Assembly (NCBI RefSeq): GCF_963555915.1
Contig: NZ_CAUVXL010000208.1
Coordinates: forward strand, 1 to 16,903
Reading direction: 5' to 3'
DNA from: Protofrankia sp963555915
GTDB lineage: Bacteria > Actinomycetota > Actinomycetes > Frankiales > Frankiaceae
DNA length: 16,903 bases
Numbering within the stretch: the stretch's first letter is position 1; each line of letters begins with the position of its first letter. Shown here piece after piece: positions 6,466 through 14,677 of the stretch. The notes beneath the pieces were generated by a model. That model was not told where the DNA came from, searched no databases, and saw only the letters and a program-made list of their open reading frames with translations. The translations under genes and the position numbers were made by a program.

Positions 6466-7167
6466 ATGACAAAGCTACGCGTGCACAACTTCTCGATCTC
6501 GCTTGACGGATACGCGGCCGGGCAGGCGCAGAGCGTCGACAACCCGCTCGGCGTGGGTGGTCACGGACTGCACGAATGGGTGTTCGCTACCCGCACCGGT
6601 GCTCAGATGATCGGCATGGACGGCGGTGACGAGGGCGTCGACGATCGCTTCGTCGCGCGGGGCGATGTCGGTATCGGTGCCACCGTCATGGGACGGAACA
6701 TGTTCGGTCCGATCCGGGGACCGTGGGGTGAGAACGAATGGACCGGCTGGTGGGGCGATAATCCACCCTTCCACCATCCGGTGTTCGTCCTCACCCACCA
6801 CGCCCGTCCGTCCATCACCATGCAGGGCGGGACGACGTTCCACTTCGTCGATGACAGTATCGACACGGTACTCGAACGAGCACGCGAGGCCGCCGACGGA
6901 CAGGACGTCAGACTCGGCGGTGGTGTCGCCACCATTCAGCAATACCTCCGCGCCGGCCTGATCGACGACCTGCACCTGGTGATCGTGCCCATCCTGCTCC
7001 ACCGCGGCGAACGGCTGTTCGACCATCTCGACGGCGATTCCGAGGGCTACCAGTGCGTCGAATTCGTCACATCCTCCTCGGTCGCACACGTCCACCTCTC
7101 CCGGATACTCCCACAATCCATCCCGGATCATTCGATCCAGACCCAGACCGCCGAGCTGGAAGTATGA
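6466..7167 (+). CDS. Dihydrofolate reductase-like (RibD C-terminal domain) family protein
   Basis: A 233-aa cytoplasmic reductase of the RibD-C/DHFR fold. The N-terminus MTKLRVHNFSISLDGYAAG is the typical first strand and loop. ATVMGRNMFGPIRGPW follows near residue 75, then PVFVLTHHARP. The NADPH-binding DVRLGGGVATIQQYLRAGLIDDLHLVIVP-type region (about 147-175, here quoted by its key residues GGG and DDLHL) and GERLFD come after. Single-domain members of this family reduce pterin-like or other compounds; most, like this one, have no known substrate. It is not a true DHFR by sequence pattern. AAGAAGG six bases before ATG 6466 supports the start. It converges on the flavin reductase gene, with a 100-bp gap containing no obvious terminator. 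Confidence 0.88.
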   Translation: MTKLRVHNFSISLDGYAAGQAQSVDNPLGVGGHGLHEWVFATRTGAQMIGMDGGDEGVDDRFVARGDVGIGATVMGRNMFGPIRGPWGENEWTGWWGDNPPFHHPVFVLTHHARPSITMQGGTTFHFVDDSIDTVLERAREAADGQDVRLGGGVATIQQYLRAGLIDDLHLVIVPILLHRGERLFDHLDGDSEGYQCVEFVTSSSVAHVHLSRILPQSIPDHSIQTQTAELEV

Positions 7168-7267
7168 CCTGACAAAGCGCTGCCTGTGCTCGATCACACC
7201 GCCCCTGAGCAATACCGACGACCCGGTCGCAGATACTGTGGGCAGCGGCGTGGATCGGCACATTAGA

Positions 7268-7771
7268 TCAGTCCGATGGTCGAAAATCCCGCCGATACCA
7301 CAGGAGCGGCTCGGTCGAGTCCTGCCTCCTAATACCAGTGAGCTCCCCGATCAACAGGTCGTGATCACCCGCAGATATTCGTTCTGCGACGGTGCATCGA
7401 AATACGACGGCGACATCAACGAGATACGGAATGTCCGAGTTCGGCCAATCGTCGAACCGCACTCCGACGAACCGGTCCATACCTCTGGCGGCGAACCGCC
7501 GCGCCAGCTCGCGGTTGTCGCGCCCGAGCACGTTGATCACGAACTCGGACGCCTCGGAGAACACCGGGAAGCAACTGGAGGTATGCGATATCCCGACGAG
7601 AACAAGCGGTGGTTCAAGCGACACCGAGGTGACCGAACTGGCGGTGAACCCCCACGGGCGACCCTCCTGATCCCGGGTGGTGACGATGGTCAACGGCGCT
7701 GCGAGGAACGACATGGCCTCGCGAAAGGTCTCGCCGCCCAGGGCAGGCGGGACTCGGACCCCTGTACTCAC
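7268..7771 (-). CDS. Flavin reductase (HpaC-like, FMN-binding split barrel)
   Basis: A 167-aa NAD(P)H:flavin oxidoreductase that would release reduced flavin to a partner monooxygenase. The family pattern is clear: FREAMSFLAAPLTIVTT, then GFTASSVTSVSLEPPLVLVG across the flavin-binding strands (about residues 41-60). NVLGRDNRELARRFAARGMDRF follows, with LLIGELTGI near the end. The GTG start at 7771 has GGAGG eight bases upstream. It follows the membrane-protein gene by 27 bp and probably ends an operon with the N-monooxygenase. That enzyme reduces its own FAD with NADPH, so the more plausible client is the acyl-CoA-dehydrogenase-fold monooxygenase encoded at 11710-12963; this pairing is inference. 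Confidence 0.9.
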   Translation of the reverse strand: MSTGVRVPPALGGETFREAMSFLAAPLTIVTTRDQEGRPWGFTASSVTSVSLEPPLVLVGISHTSSCFPVFSEASEFVINVLGRDNRELARRFAARGMDRFVGVRFDDWPNSDIPYLVDVAVVFRCTVAERISAGDHDLLIGELTGIRRQDSTEPLLWYRRDFRPSD

Positions 7772-7798
7772 AATTTCGTCCTCCAGTCGGCCATCGGG

Positions 7799-8455
7799 TC
7801 AGTGCCTGTGGGTCGCGGTCCAGAATCCGATCCACATCGCACCCCACCAGCACCCTTGAGAGACCACGGTTGTCACGGCGCCCCAGGCGAACAGGCGCGC
7901 GCTCAGCGCATCCGTCGAAGCCTTCATGCGTTTGTTGAGAATCATCGCCTGCAGTCCGTTGAGGGTGAGAAGCAGCACGAGGACCAGCTTCGCGCGGGTC
8001 AGCACGGTGGCCAGGTTCGGCTCCAGCAGTGCGCCGCTGACAACCATGCCGATGAGCCCCGTCCAGACCAGCAGGTGCAGCCGATCAACGCCGGAGACGG
8101 CTTCGGCGAACGTGGAACGTCCGACCAGCCAGACAGCAATGAGGTAATCGGCGACTAGCACTGCGCCGAATCCGAGAACGAGGGAGGCCAGATGGACGAA
8201 CAGCGCGGCGTTGTGTAGAGCCGGATCGGGGTGCAGGTCGGTTGATATCCAGATCGCGGCGCACAACACAGCACATGCGCCGCAGGCCACCGCGACGAAG
8301 GCTCCCCACGAGCCAGACGGCGGCATGAGGCGGGCCGGTTCGGTCACAGGCATTCGCGGTGCGCGGGCAGTATCCTGACGCGCCTCGGGTGCCCGCTCGG
8401 AAGCCAGACCGGATTCCTTGGTCAGGTTCGCACGGTCCAGCATGCGGATCTTCAT
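7799..8455 (-). CDS. Five-helix integral membrane protein of unknown function
   Basis: A 218-aa protein with a charged N-terminal tail of about 45 residues and five likely membrane segments, at about 49-71, 82-110, 125-145, 152-172 and 187-213. His residues sit in segments 2 (FVHLASLVLGFGAVLVADYL) and 3 (DRLHLLVWTGLIGMVVSGA), reminiscent of small haem- or metal-handling membrane proteins, but I do not recognise a named family. Its ATG overlaps the stop of the N-monooxygenase gene (ATGA), so the two are translationally coupled. A role in export of the product, in redox chemistry or in self-protection are all possible; none is shown. The segment count is by eye. Confidence 0.8.
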   Translation of the reverse strand: MKIRMLDRANLTKESGLASERAPEARQDTARAPRMPVTEPARLMPPSGSWGAFVAVACGACAVLCAAIWISTDLHPDPALHNAALFVHLASLVLGFGAVLVADYLIAVWLVGRSTFAEAVSGVDRLHLLVWTGLIGMVVSGALLEPNLATVLTRAKLVLVLLLTLNGLQAMILNKRMKASTDALSARLFAWGAVTTVVSQGCWWGAMWIGFWTATHRH

Positions 8456-9735
8456 CCCGCCGTCTTCGCCTCCGCGAGATCGCGCCGGTCGAGCAGGTCG
8501 TCGACGATGTCCTGCGATCGATGGGCGAGCACGCTGATCAGCGAATCGGCGATGCCGTGGGTCTGCTCGTTGACGCCCTGCAGGTAGACCGCTCCCCAGG
8601 CCGAATCGCCGAGGTCCAGGCGATACCGCCTGCTCACCGCGATATCGGCCAGATCGACCCGGTCGGCGAGGTCACGTATCAGCGCGGGCATCCGCGGCTC
8701 ATAGCCGGTACCCAGCAGCACCAGATCGCAGCGTAGTGGATCGACCTTGCCGCTCCGGCGATCCCGCAGCTCCAGCAGCACATCATCGCCGTCGACACGC
8801 GCATCAACGACCTCGGTCATGGCCTGTACGGCGGACCGCCGGCGCCCCAGCATCCTCTGCTGGTAAAGCATGGAGTAGATTTCATCGAGGAAGGGCGGAG
8901 CCAGGCCAGCGTAGTTCGCCAGGTGCATCTCGTCGAGAATCTGCCGGCGTACCTCGGCGCCGGCGTTGTAGAAATCATCGATGAAGGACGGGAAGAACAG
9001 CTCGTTGACGAATTTGCTGGTCTGGTAATTCGCCAGACCGATCGACCGCAACACCATCGTCGGCGTGCTCAACGGCAGGTCGTTGTGCAGGGCCATGAAC
9101 ATCTCGGCCGCGCTCTGGGCGCCGCCCACGACCACCGGCCGAATGGGTCGGTCAGTGGCCAGCTCGGCGATGCGCGTGCAGTACTGGGTACTGTGGATCA
9201 CCCGGTCCGGCGGCAGGTTGTGGAAGACATCAGGGATGTGTGGGTCGCGGCCGGTGCCGATGACGAGATCGCGGCAATGCAGCCGGTCGCCGTCGGCAAG
9301 GGTCACGGTCCAGCCGATAATCGTACCGTCACCCGCGCGTCGCGGTTCAACGATCTCGCCGCGGGCGCCGTAGCGAATGCCCACATGGTCCAAGGAGTCG
9401 GCAACCCACTGCTGGTACTCCGAGAGCTCCCAGCGGTACGGGTTGAAGGTGCCCAGGTTCACGAACTCGTCAAGGCGTCCGCGTTCGTGCAGAAAGCTCA
9501 GAAAAGAGAACCGGCTCCGCGGGTTGCGCAGGGTCACCAGGTCTTTGAGGAACGAGACCTGGCTGCGCGCCCACGGAAGCAACAGATTCCGCTGCCACTT
9601 GACGTCCGGGTACTGCTCCAGCAGCAGGGTGCTCTCGGCCAGCTCGCGCGAACCGGACTCCTCGATTGCCACCGCGAGTGCCAGGTTCGCCGGCCCCGCT
9701 CCGATCGCCAGTACGTCGATCTCTTGGTCAGTCAT
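8452..9735 (-). CDS. L-ornithine/L-lysine N-monooxygenase (SidA/IucD/PvdA family)
   Basis: A 427-aa FAD- and NADPH-dependent enzyme that N-hydroxylates the side-chain amine of ornithine, lysine or a related amine. The FAD motif GAGPANL is at residues 12-18. The substrate-site block QVSFLKDLVTLRNP follows (about 59-72, with Lys64), then FSFLSFLHERGRLDEFVNL, the NADPH motif VVGGAQSAAE near 205 and the closing GTGYEPRMP near 345. The Y-rich segment HLANYAGLAPPFLDEIY resembles ornithine-type enzymes, but substrate choice cannot be decided by eye. AGGTGG lies 4-5 bases before ATG 9735. The gene follows a strong hairpin, so it likely has its own promoter between 9736 and 9845. No iron-box (TTAGGTTAGGCTAACCTAA-like) is seen there, which argues against a classical siderophore locus. 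Confidence 0.93.
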   Translation of the reverse strand: MTDQEIDVLAIGAGPANLALAVAIEESGSRELAESTLLLEQYPDVKWQRNLLLPWARSQVSFLKDLVTLRNPRSRFSFLSFLHERGRLDEFVNLGTFNPYRWELSEYQQWVADSLDHVGIRYGARGEIVEPRRAGDGTIIGWTVTLADGDRLHCRDLVIGTGRDPHIPDVFHNLPPDRVIHSTQYCTRIAELATDRPIRPVVVGGAQSAAEMFMALHNDLPLSTPTMVLRSIGLANYQTSKFVNELFFPSFIDDFYNAGAEVRRQILDEMHLANYAGLAPPFLDEIYSMLYQQRMLGRRRSAVQAMTEVVDARVDGDDVLLELRDRRSGKVDPLRCDLVLLGTGYEPRMPALIRDLADRVDLADIAVSRRYRLDLGDSAWGAVYLQGVNEQTHGIADSLISVLAHRSQDIVDDLLDRRDLAEAKTAG

Positions 9736-9845
9736 ATTTCCACCTGATGGTTTGTTGGTCGGGTTCGTCGCAGGTTGGATGTGCCGAAACCGTTGATCGA
9801 CATCGATGATCGGGCGGGGCCGGCAATTCGCGGAGTGGGTCGGCT

Positions 9846-9891
9846 GGCCAAGGGCCGCATGATCATTGATTTTGTCGTGCGGCCCTTGGCC
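9846..9891 (-). terminator. Very strong hairpin after the solute-binding protein gene
   Basis: GGCCAAGGGCCGCA (9846-9859) and TGCGGCCCTTGGCC (9878-9891) form a perfect 14-bp stem, extendable by G-U and Watson-Crick pairs into the loop. It starts 11 bp beyond the stop of the lipoprotein gene and lies 110 bp before the N-monooxygenase start. This splits the right-hand genes into at least two transcription units. It has no U-tract. Confidence 0.85.
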
Positions 9892-9901
9892 CCGAGCCTT
9901 T

Positions 9902-11560
9902 CTAGGACACCGTGACGCTGGTCAGATCGAGCTCACGGAATTGGGTGGGGACCACGTTGTGCAACCGCGAGGACCATGCGGCCGTGGCACTCTGAAACCA
10001 GATCGGGATCGTCGGCATGTCCTGCAGTACGAGCCGCTCAGCCTGCTGGTACAGCTGCTCGCCTTCCTGCTCCGACGGCGCCTCGTCGGCACGGGTGAGC
10101 AGTGCATCGACCGCCTGGTTGGAATACTGACCGACATTGGACGAGCCACCGGTCTTGAACAACGGGTTGAGGAAATTCTCGATCGACGGGTAGTCAGCTA
10201 CCCAGGCGGAACGGTAGATCGCGTCCATCGTGTGGTCATTGAGCTTCTTACGCAACGCACCGAGCGTCGGCACCGACACGAATGTGCATTCCCGGCCAAG
10301 CGCCTTCTGGATCGACGCGCACGTCACCTCCATCCACTGCTGGTTGGCGGAGTCGACATTGGAGGTGAGCACGATCGGTCCCTGGAAACCGGTCGCATCG
10401 AACAGTTGCCTGGCCTTCTCAGGCTGGTAGGTGCACAGTTCCCCGCACTGGTTGTCGACATGGCCCTGGACATTCGGCGCTACCAGGCCGTCGGCCGGCG
10501 TCCGAGCACCGTTGAAGACCTTCTTGATGAGATCAACCCGGTCGATGGCCATCGAAATGGCCCGCCGCAGGTTCGGGTCGACAAAGCGCTTGTCGTAGAG
10601 AGGGAAGGCGATCGCCTGATATCCGAGGTACTTGTAGGCAACGCGGCGGGTGTCGGGAAGATCAGTCTTGATCTTGTTGTTGACCGTTGACGACCACGGT
10701 GTGAACGAGAGGTAGTCGAGTTTGTTCGCCAAAACGTCCGCGTAGGCGTCGTCCAGGTTCGGGTAGAACCGGAAATCAATGCCGTCGATGTGCGGCTTCT
10801 CCCCGGCGAAATTGTCGTAGCGCTGCACGAGGATGTTCTTGCCCTTCGTGTAGGACACGAACTGGAAGGGGCCGTTGCCGACCGGATGGGCCTCGAAGGC
10901 TTTTCTGTCGGCGAAGAAGCTTGCAGGCAACGGGAAGAAGGCCGCATAGCCGAGCTGGGTGGCGAACGTGGAGAACGGCGCGGAAAGGGTCACGACGAAG
11001 GTGCGGTCGTCAACGACCTTCAGGCCCGACATCTCCTTTGCCGGGGGCAGCGTGGCCGGCTGCTTGCCGTCCGCCGTTGCGTTGTTCACCTGACCGAAAC
11101 CTTCGATGTGCGAAAAGTAGTTCGCACCCTGCATCTCGTTCGGGGAATACGCGGTGTAGTTCCAGGAGTCGACGAAACTCCTCGCGGTGACCGGCGTTCC
11201 GTCGTGGAAGGTCCACCCGGACTTAAGCTTGATCGTATAGACCTTCGCATCGTTCGTCTGGATGGATGCGGCGACGGAGTTGCGCGGCGCGGCGGTTTTC
11301 GCGTCATACTCCACAAGGCCCTTGAACAAGGCGCCGAGGACACCGATGCCGCCGACCTCCGTCGTATTTCCGGGGATGAGCGGGTTCTCCGGTTCGGTTT
11401 CGTTGTAGCTGATGATCGCATCACTGCTGGCGGTGCTGACCGTACCGGCGGTGTTGACAGGTCCAGCGGTGCTGGTAGTGGTGTCGGTCTTGCCGCACGC
11501 GCCGAGCAGCGCGGCGAGCACCGCGAAGACGGCGGCAGTTCGAAGTGACAGTGATCGCAT
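9902..11560 (-). CDS. Family 5 (peptide/nickel/opine-type) ABC solute-binding lipoprotein
   Basis: A 552-aa extracytoplasmic substrate-binding protein of the DppA/OppA class. The start MRSLSLRTAAVF gives a lipoprotein signal with lipobox LGAC and Cys22 as the lipid anchor, followed by a Thr/Ser-rich spacer. Family stretches include WTFHDGTPVTARSFVDSWNY, GNGPFQFVSY, FVDPNLRRAISMAIDR and the C-terminal MPTIPIWFQ. The ATG at 11560 has GGAG-AAG five bases upstream; the in-frame start at 11626 would bury the signal peptide and is rejected. No permease or ATPase is seen in the window, so it may serve a distant transporter, or bind the product or a precursor. A 150-bp gap separates it from the upstream gene, room for its own promoter. 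Confidence 0.93.
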   Translation of the reverse strand: MRSLSLRTAAVFAVLAALLGACGKTDTTTSTAGPVNTAGTVSTASSDAIISYNETEPENPLIPGNTTEVGGIGVLGALFKGLVEYDAKTAAPRNSVAASIQTNDAKVYTIKLKSGWTFHDGTPVTARSFVDSWNYTAYSPNEMQGANYFSHIEGFGQVNNATADGKQPATLPPAKEMSGLKVVDDRTFVVTLSAPFSTFATQLGYAAFFPLPASFFADRKAFEAHPVGNGPFQFVSYTKGKNILVQRYDNFAGEKPHIDGIDFRFYPNLDDAYADVLANKLDYLSFTPWSSTVNNKIKTDLPDTRRVAYKYLGYQAIAFPLYDKRFVDPNLRRAISMAIDRVDLIKKVFNGARTPADGLVAPNVQGHVDNQCGELCTYQPEKARQLFDATGFQGPIVLTSNVDSANQQWMEVTCASIQKALGRECTFVSVPTLGALRKKLNDHTMDAIYRSAWVADYPSIENFLNPLFKTGGSSNVGQYSNQAVDALLTRADEAPSEQEGEQLYQQAERLVLQDMPTIPIWFQSATAAWSSRLHNVVPTQFRELDLTSVTVS

Positions 11561-11709
11561 ATCTTCTCCATTCACGATGAGGTGACTGATGACGACGGCT
11601 TCTCGCATACGGCCACCAGTGCACATCCGGCATCAATGGGACCGATTTCAACAGAACCGTGAGTTGACTGCCATTCAGGTCCAGGCGGAACAATCAATTG
11701 CCGCCGAAT
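11561..11709 (-). promoter_or_regulatory. Intergenic region upstream of the solute-binding protein gene
   Basis: This is the only gap above 100 bp inside the upper operon, lying between the monooxygenase stop and the lipoprotein start. It is less G/C-rich than the flanking genes. No confident -35/-10 pair, hairpin or dyad was seen. A promoter here is plausible but not shown, and read-through from upstream is equally possible. Confidence 0.25.
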
Positions 11710-12963
11710 TCAGCTGGCGATGCCCAGGCAAAGCGGGAAACCAGGCCTGCCGCCCAACAGATAGGCGCCGGCCGATTGCAGGATCCGATCCTGGGCGACA
11801 ACGTGTTGGCACATCGTGTTCGTGTCGCGCAGCCAGCGGTCCAGCGGAGACGGCCGGTAGATCGAGCTGGTCTGAAGAAGGTCGTAGAGCCGGCCCACGA
11901 TCGACCGCGCCGTCCGGAAGGCGTGCCGGCGCGACAGCGGCAGTGCGGCACGCTCGTCCGGGGTGAGATCGTCGAGGCTTCCCCCGGCGGCCAGCACCTC
12001 GTGTTGGCGCTGCATGCTGGCGTACACCCCGCTTCGGGTGGCGACGAAGTCGGCCTCGCAGTCGGCGATGGCGACCTGCATGCGGTAGTCGTCGGCCGCG
12101 GCGCCGCTGACCGGATGTACCCGGGTGGCGACGATCTCGCGGACATGGTCGAGCGCGGCCCGCGCAATGCCCAGTGGCACGCCGGGCATGTTGCGCATGT
12201 GCACCTCCGGCTGGGCAAGTGCCCCGCTGCCGTTGCGCACGCTACCGAAGACGAGGGTGTGTTCCTCGGGGACGAAGATGTCCGTGATCGTGTAGTCGCA
12301 GCTTCCGCTGCCCGCCAGGCCGGTGGTGTACCAGGTGTCGACGACCTCCACCTGCCCGCGCGGCACCATCATCAGCCGCGAGTCGTGCGGGTCGCCGGAC
12401 GGGCTCGGGTCCGGTCGGCCGTCGCGGTAGATGAACGCTCCGGAGATCACCCAGTCGCTGTGAGTGATCCCACTACCGAACTGCCAGCGACCGGTGAGCC
12501 GGTAGCCGCCGGGGACGCGCTCGGCGTGCCCGGTTGGGAACAGCAGCCCAGCGGTGATCATATCCAGGCTGGGAAACATCTCCCTCGCCACGGACTCGTC
12601 CAGGAACGCGGCGTAGAGCCCGGTGTCCGAACCGATCATCGCGCACCAACCGGCGGCTGCGTCGCCGTAGGACAGCGCCTCGATGACCTCGGTCTGTTCC
12701 ACGGAGGACGTCTCGGGACCACCCCACCTGTGCCCGAAGCCCATCCGGAACACCCCGGTGCCGCGCAGGAGCTCCACCACGTCCGCGGGCAGCCGCCGCT
12801 CACGCTCGATGTCCGCGGAGCGCTCCCGCAGTCGCGGCGCAATCGCCCGGGCGCGATCGAGAATCTCCCTACCGGTCAGCGGTGGCGCTGGCGTATCAGT
12901 GCTGGCCGCGGCGGTCTCACGGCAGGCATGTGCTATCTCACGGTGGGTCTGGGTGATGGTCAT
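11710..12963 (-). CDS. Acyl-CoA-dehydrogenase-fold flavin-dependent monooxygenase (HsaA/HpaB/nitrososynthase-like)
   Basis: A 417-aa protein of the group D flavin monooxygenases. These use reduced flavin from a separate reductase and include aromatic hydroxylases, DszC-type enzymes and amino-sugar nitrososynthases. The order is an N-terminal helical domain (ILDRARAIAPRLRERSADIE, then LPADVVELLRGTGVFRM), a middle beta domain with GGYRLTGRWQFGSGITHSDW and LAGSGSCDYTITDIFVPEEH, and a C-terminal helical domain ending LGGRPGFPLCL. The typical catalytic Glu of fatty-acyl-CoA dehydrogenases is not evident. Upstream of ATG 12963 is GAGGGAG at about seven bases. It follows the BBE-like oxidase by 30 bp, in the same operon. 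Substrate may be an amine (N-oxidation) or an aromatic ring; the flavin reductase gene at 7268-7771 is the candidate partner. Confidence 0.88.
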   Translation of the reverse strand: MTITQTHREIAHACRETAAASTDTPAPPLTGREILDRARAIAPRLRERSADIERERRLPADVVELLRGTGVFRMGFGHRWGGPETSSVEQTEVIEALSYGDAAAGWCAMIGSDTGLYAAFLDESVAREMFPSLDMITAGLLFPTGHAERVPGGYRLTGRWQFGSGITHSDWVISGAFIYRDGRPDPSPSGDPHDSRLMMVPRGQVEVVDTWYTTGLAGSGSCDYTITDIFVPEEHTLVFGSVRNGSGALAQPEVHMRNMPGVPLGIARAALDHVREIVATRVHPVSGAAADDYRMQVAIADCEADFVATRSGVYASMQRQHEVLAAGGSLDDLTPDERAALPLSRRHAFRTARSIVGRLYDLLQTSSIYRPSPLDRWLRDTNTMCQHVVAQDRILQSAGAYLLGGRPGFPLCLGIAS

Positions 12964-12993
12964 CTGATCACTCCCTCGGATGCTGTGGACGAG

Positions 12994-14349
12994 CTAGATC
13001 GCCTGGGCGAACCGGAAGACACGGTCGGGGTCGTAGCGGCGCTTGACCTCGGTCAGCCGCGCCAGATTCGGCCCGTAGTAGGCCGATCGCCAGCCGGCCA
13101 GGTCAGGGTCGGAGAAGTTGACGTAGGCCGCGTCCGGGGCGAACTCGCCCATGTCCTGGTGCAGACCGGTCAGCCACTCCAGGTTGTCCCCCATCACCTC
13201 GACGGGATCGTCGGTACTCCACGAGGTGTCCATCGAGACCAGGAACAGCACGTCCCGGTGGGGGAACGCGGTATCGGCCACCGGAACCCGGTTGATCGCG
13301 CCACCCCAGGTGAACAGGGCGACACCGGCGCCGTCCGGGTTGCCGCCGCCCGGCCACTTGTCCAGGGCTGCCAGCATGGTCGCCACCCCGGCCTCGGGTA
13401 GCGGTTCCCGCACGCATCGGGTTCGCACCGCGAACGAACCGCCCGCGGTGGTGTGGTGCAGAAAGTCCGCGGCCTCCCAGTAGGTCCGGTCCGCGATGTC
13501 CAGCCGGTACGGCGTGGCGACCGCCAATGCGGGCCCGAGCAGATCCCGCAGTTGCTCGGCCGGGCCCAGATGCTGCCCGATCACCGAGACCACACCGTCC
13601 TCGCCCGGCGCGCGACTCACGCCGATCCGGGCGGAGAACGCCTCCGGCGCGTGCCGCATGACCTCCTGCATCGTGGCCAGGACCGCAGGCGCGGATGCCC
13701 AGTGCCACAGCAGCAGGCAGGTGGACGTGTCCGGCACCGGACGTGCCTGGAAGGTGAAGGAGGTGTTCACGCCGAAGTTCCCGCCGCCACCACCCCGGCA
13801 GGCCCAGAACAGGTCGGTGTTCTCGGTTTCGCTGCAGCGCAGCGTCGTGCCGTCGGCGAGGACGATGTCGGTCCGCACCAGCGAGTCACAGGTGAGGCCG
13901 AACGCGCGCGACACCGCCGCGACACCGCCACCGAGCACGAGCCCACCGATCGCGACATCGTCGGAGTTGCCCAGCGGGAACGCCAGGTTGTGCGGACGCA
14001 GCGCGGCATAGATCGCCTTCATCCGGGTGCCGCCGCCGACTGTGACCAGCGCGGTCGACGGGTCCACGCGCACTGTGTCCAGCCCGCACAGGTCGAGCAC
14101 CAGTCCGGTGGTGACCGAACTGCCCGCGTAGCTGTGGCCACCGCCCCGGGCCACGAGCGGTATGCCGTGCTCGCGGGCCCAACCGATCGCCGTGGCGACG
14201 TCGGCGACGCTCGCCGCCGTCAGCACCCCGGCGGGCCGCACGTGCCGGTAGCGCTCGTTGAACGCTCTGCCCGCCTCGGTGAAGCCGGCGTCGCCCGGCA
14301 ACCGCAGCCGACCGTCGACCACACAGCGCAGCCGCGACCAGGCGTCCAT
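12994..14349 (-). CDS. BBE-like FAD-dependent oxidase (VAO/PCMH fold), probably mono-covalent flavin
   Basis: A 451-aa oxidase of the berberine-bridge-enzyme class, which oxidises C-N, C-O or C-C bonds, often as a tailoring step. The FAD domain shows PLVARGGGHSYAGSS with His72, the 8-alpha-histidyl linkage residue, then LGNSDDVAIGGLVLGGG. In bicovalent members a Cys stands where Ser129 is found here, so only the His link is expected. The C-terminal BBE domain is intact (YVNFSD..., YYGPNLARLTEVKRRYDP). No signal peptide is seen, so it acts in the cytoplasm, unlike several secreted actinomycete homologues. ATG 14349 is one base after the stop of the preceding small gene, so the two are coupled. 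Substrate unknown. Confidence 0.92.
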   Translation of the reverse strand: MDAWSRLRCVVDGRLRLPGDAGFTEAGRAFNERYRHVRPAGVLTAASVADVATAIGWAREHGIPLVARGGGHSYAGSSVTTGLVLDLCGLDTVRVDPSTALVTVGGGTRMKAIYAALRPHNLAFPLGNSDDVAIGGLVLGGGVAAVSRAFGLTCDSLVRTDIVLADGTTLRCSETENTDLFWACRGGGGGNFGVNTSFTFQARPVPDTSTCLLLWHWASAPAVLATMQEVMRHAPEAFSARIGVSRAPGEDGVVSVIGQHLGPAEQLRDLLGPALAVATPYRLDIADRTYWEAADFLHHTTAGGSFAVRTRCVREPLPEAGVATMLAALDKWPGGGNPDGAGVALFTWGGAINRVPVADTAFPHRDVLFLVSMDTSWSTDDPVEVMGDNLEWLTGLHQDMGEFAPDAAYVNFSDPDLAGWRSAYYGPNLARLTEVKRRYDPDRVFRFAQAI

Positions 14350-14350
14350 C

Positions 14351-14677
14351 TCAGTCCACCTCCTCGAGGTAGGACGTCCCGGTCGCCGCGTGCGCGCCGT
14401 AGCGCTCCCACTCCTCGCGCAGCGTCAGCCGACCGTCGGTGGTGCGCTGCGGGACGTTCACGGTGTGCCCGGCGATCACCTCGCCGCCGTCGAGCACCAT
14501 GGTGTAGGCCAGCCGGAGCGTGCCGTCCGGCCCGCACGTACCGGTGACGGTGCCTCGGCGCACCTGCCCACCGGCGAAGTCCGCCCAGACCAGATCGCCG
14601 TCCTGCTGGTACCGGGCAACCGTGCCGTCCCCGCCGCCGGCCTTGCGGAACGTCCGCCCGTCATAGTTGATCGTCAT
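14351..14677 (-). CDS. Small protein of the family often annotated 'N-acetylglutamate synthase-like'
   Basis: A 108-aa protein beginning MTINYDGRTFRKAGGGDGTV, with repeated short beta-strand patterns such as GGQVRRGTVTG and DGTLRLAYTM, and ending DGRLTLREEWERYG...GTSYLEE. This matches the widespread small family that databases often label N-acetylglutamate synthase without biochemical support. The pattern suggests a lipocalin-like or all-beta fold, not a GNAT acetyltransferase. The start overlaps the ATP-grasp stop (ATGA), and its stop is one base before the oxidase start, so it is firmly built into the operon. A binding, carrier or cyclase-like role is conceivable; none is demonstrated. The longer frame to 14818 lies inside the ATP-grasp gene and is rejected. 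Confidence 0.82.
   Translation of the reverse strand: MTINYDGRTFRKAGGGDGTVARYQQDGDLVWADFAGGQVRRGTVTGTCGPDGTLRLAYTMVLDGGEVIAGHTVNVPQRTTDGRLTLREEWERYGAHAATGTSYLEEVD

Noticed and set aside
7168..7267. Terminator between the converging reductase and flavin reductase genes.
   Set aside because: Only a 7-8-bp inverted repeat with a loop of over 50 nt and a weak 4-bp hairpin were found.
8452..9735. A classical hydroxamate siderophore locus built on the N-monooxygenase.
   Set aside because: No NRPS or IucA/C-type synthetase, no formyl- or acetyltransferase of the siderophore type and no iron-box upstream are visible. It is not excluded outside the window, but nothing here supports it.
11561..11626. 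Earlier start of the solute-binding protein.
   Set aside because: It would put 22 residues in front of a clear lipoprotein signal peptide; GGAG stands correctly before ATG 11560.
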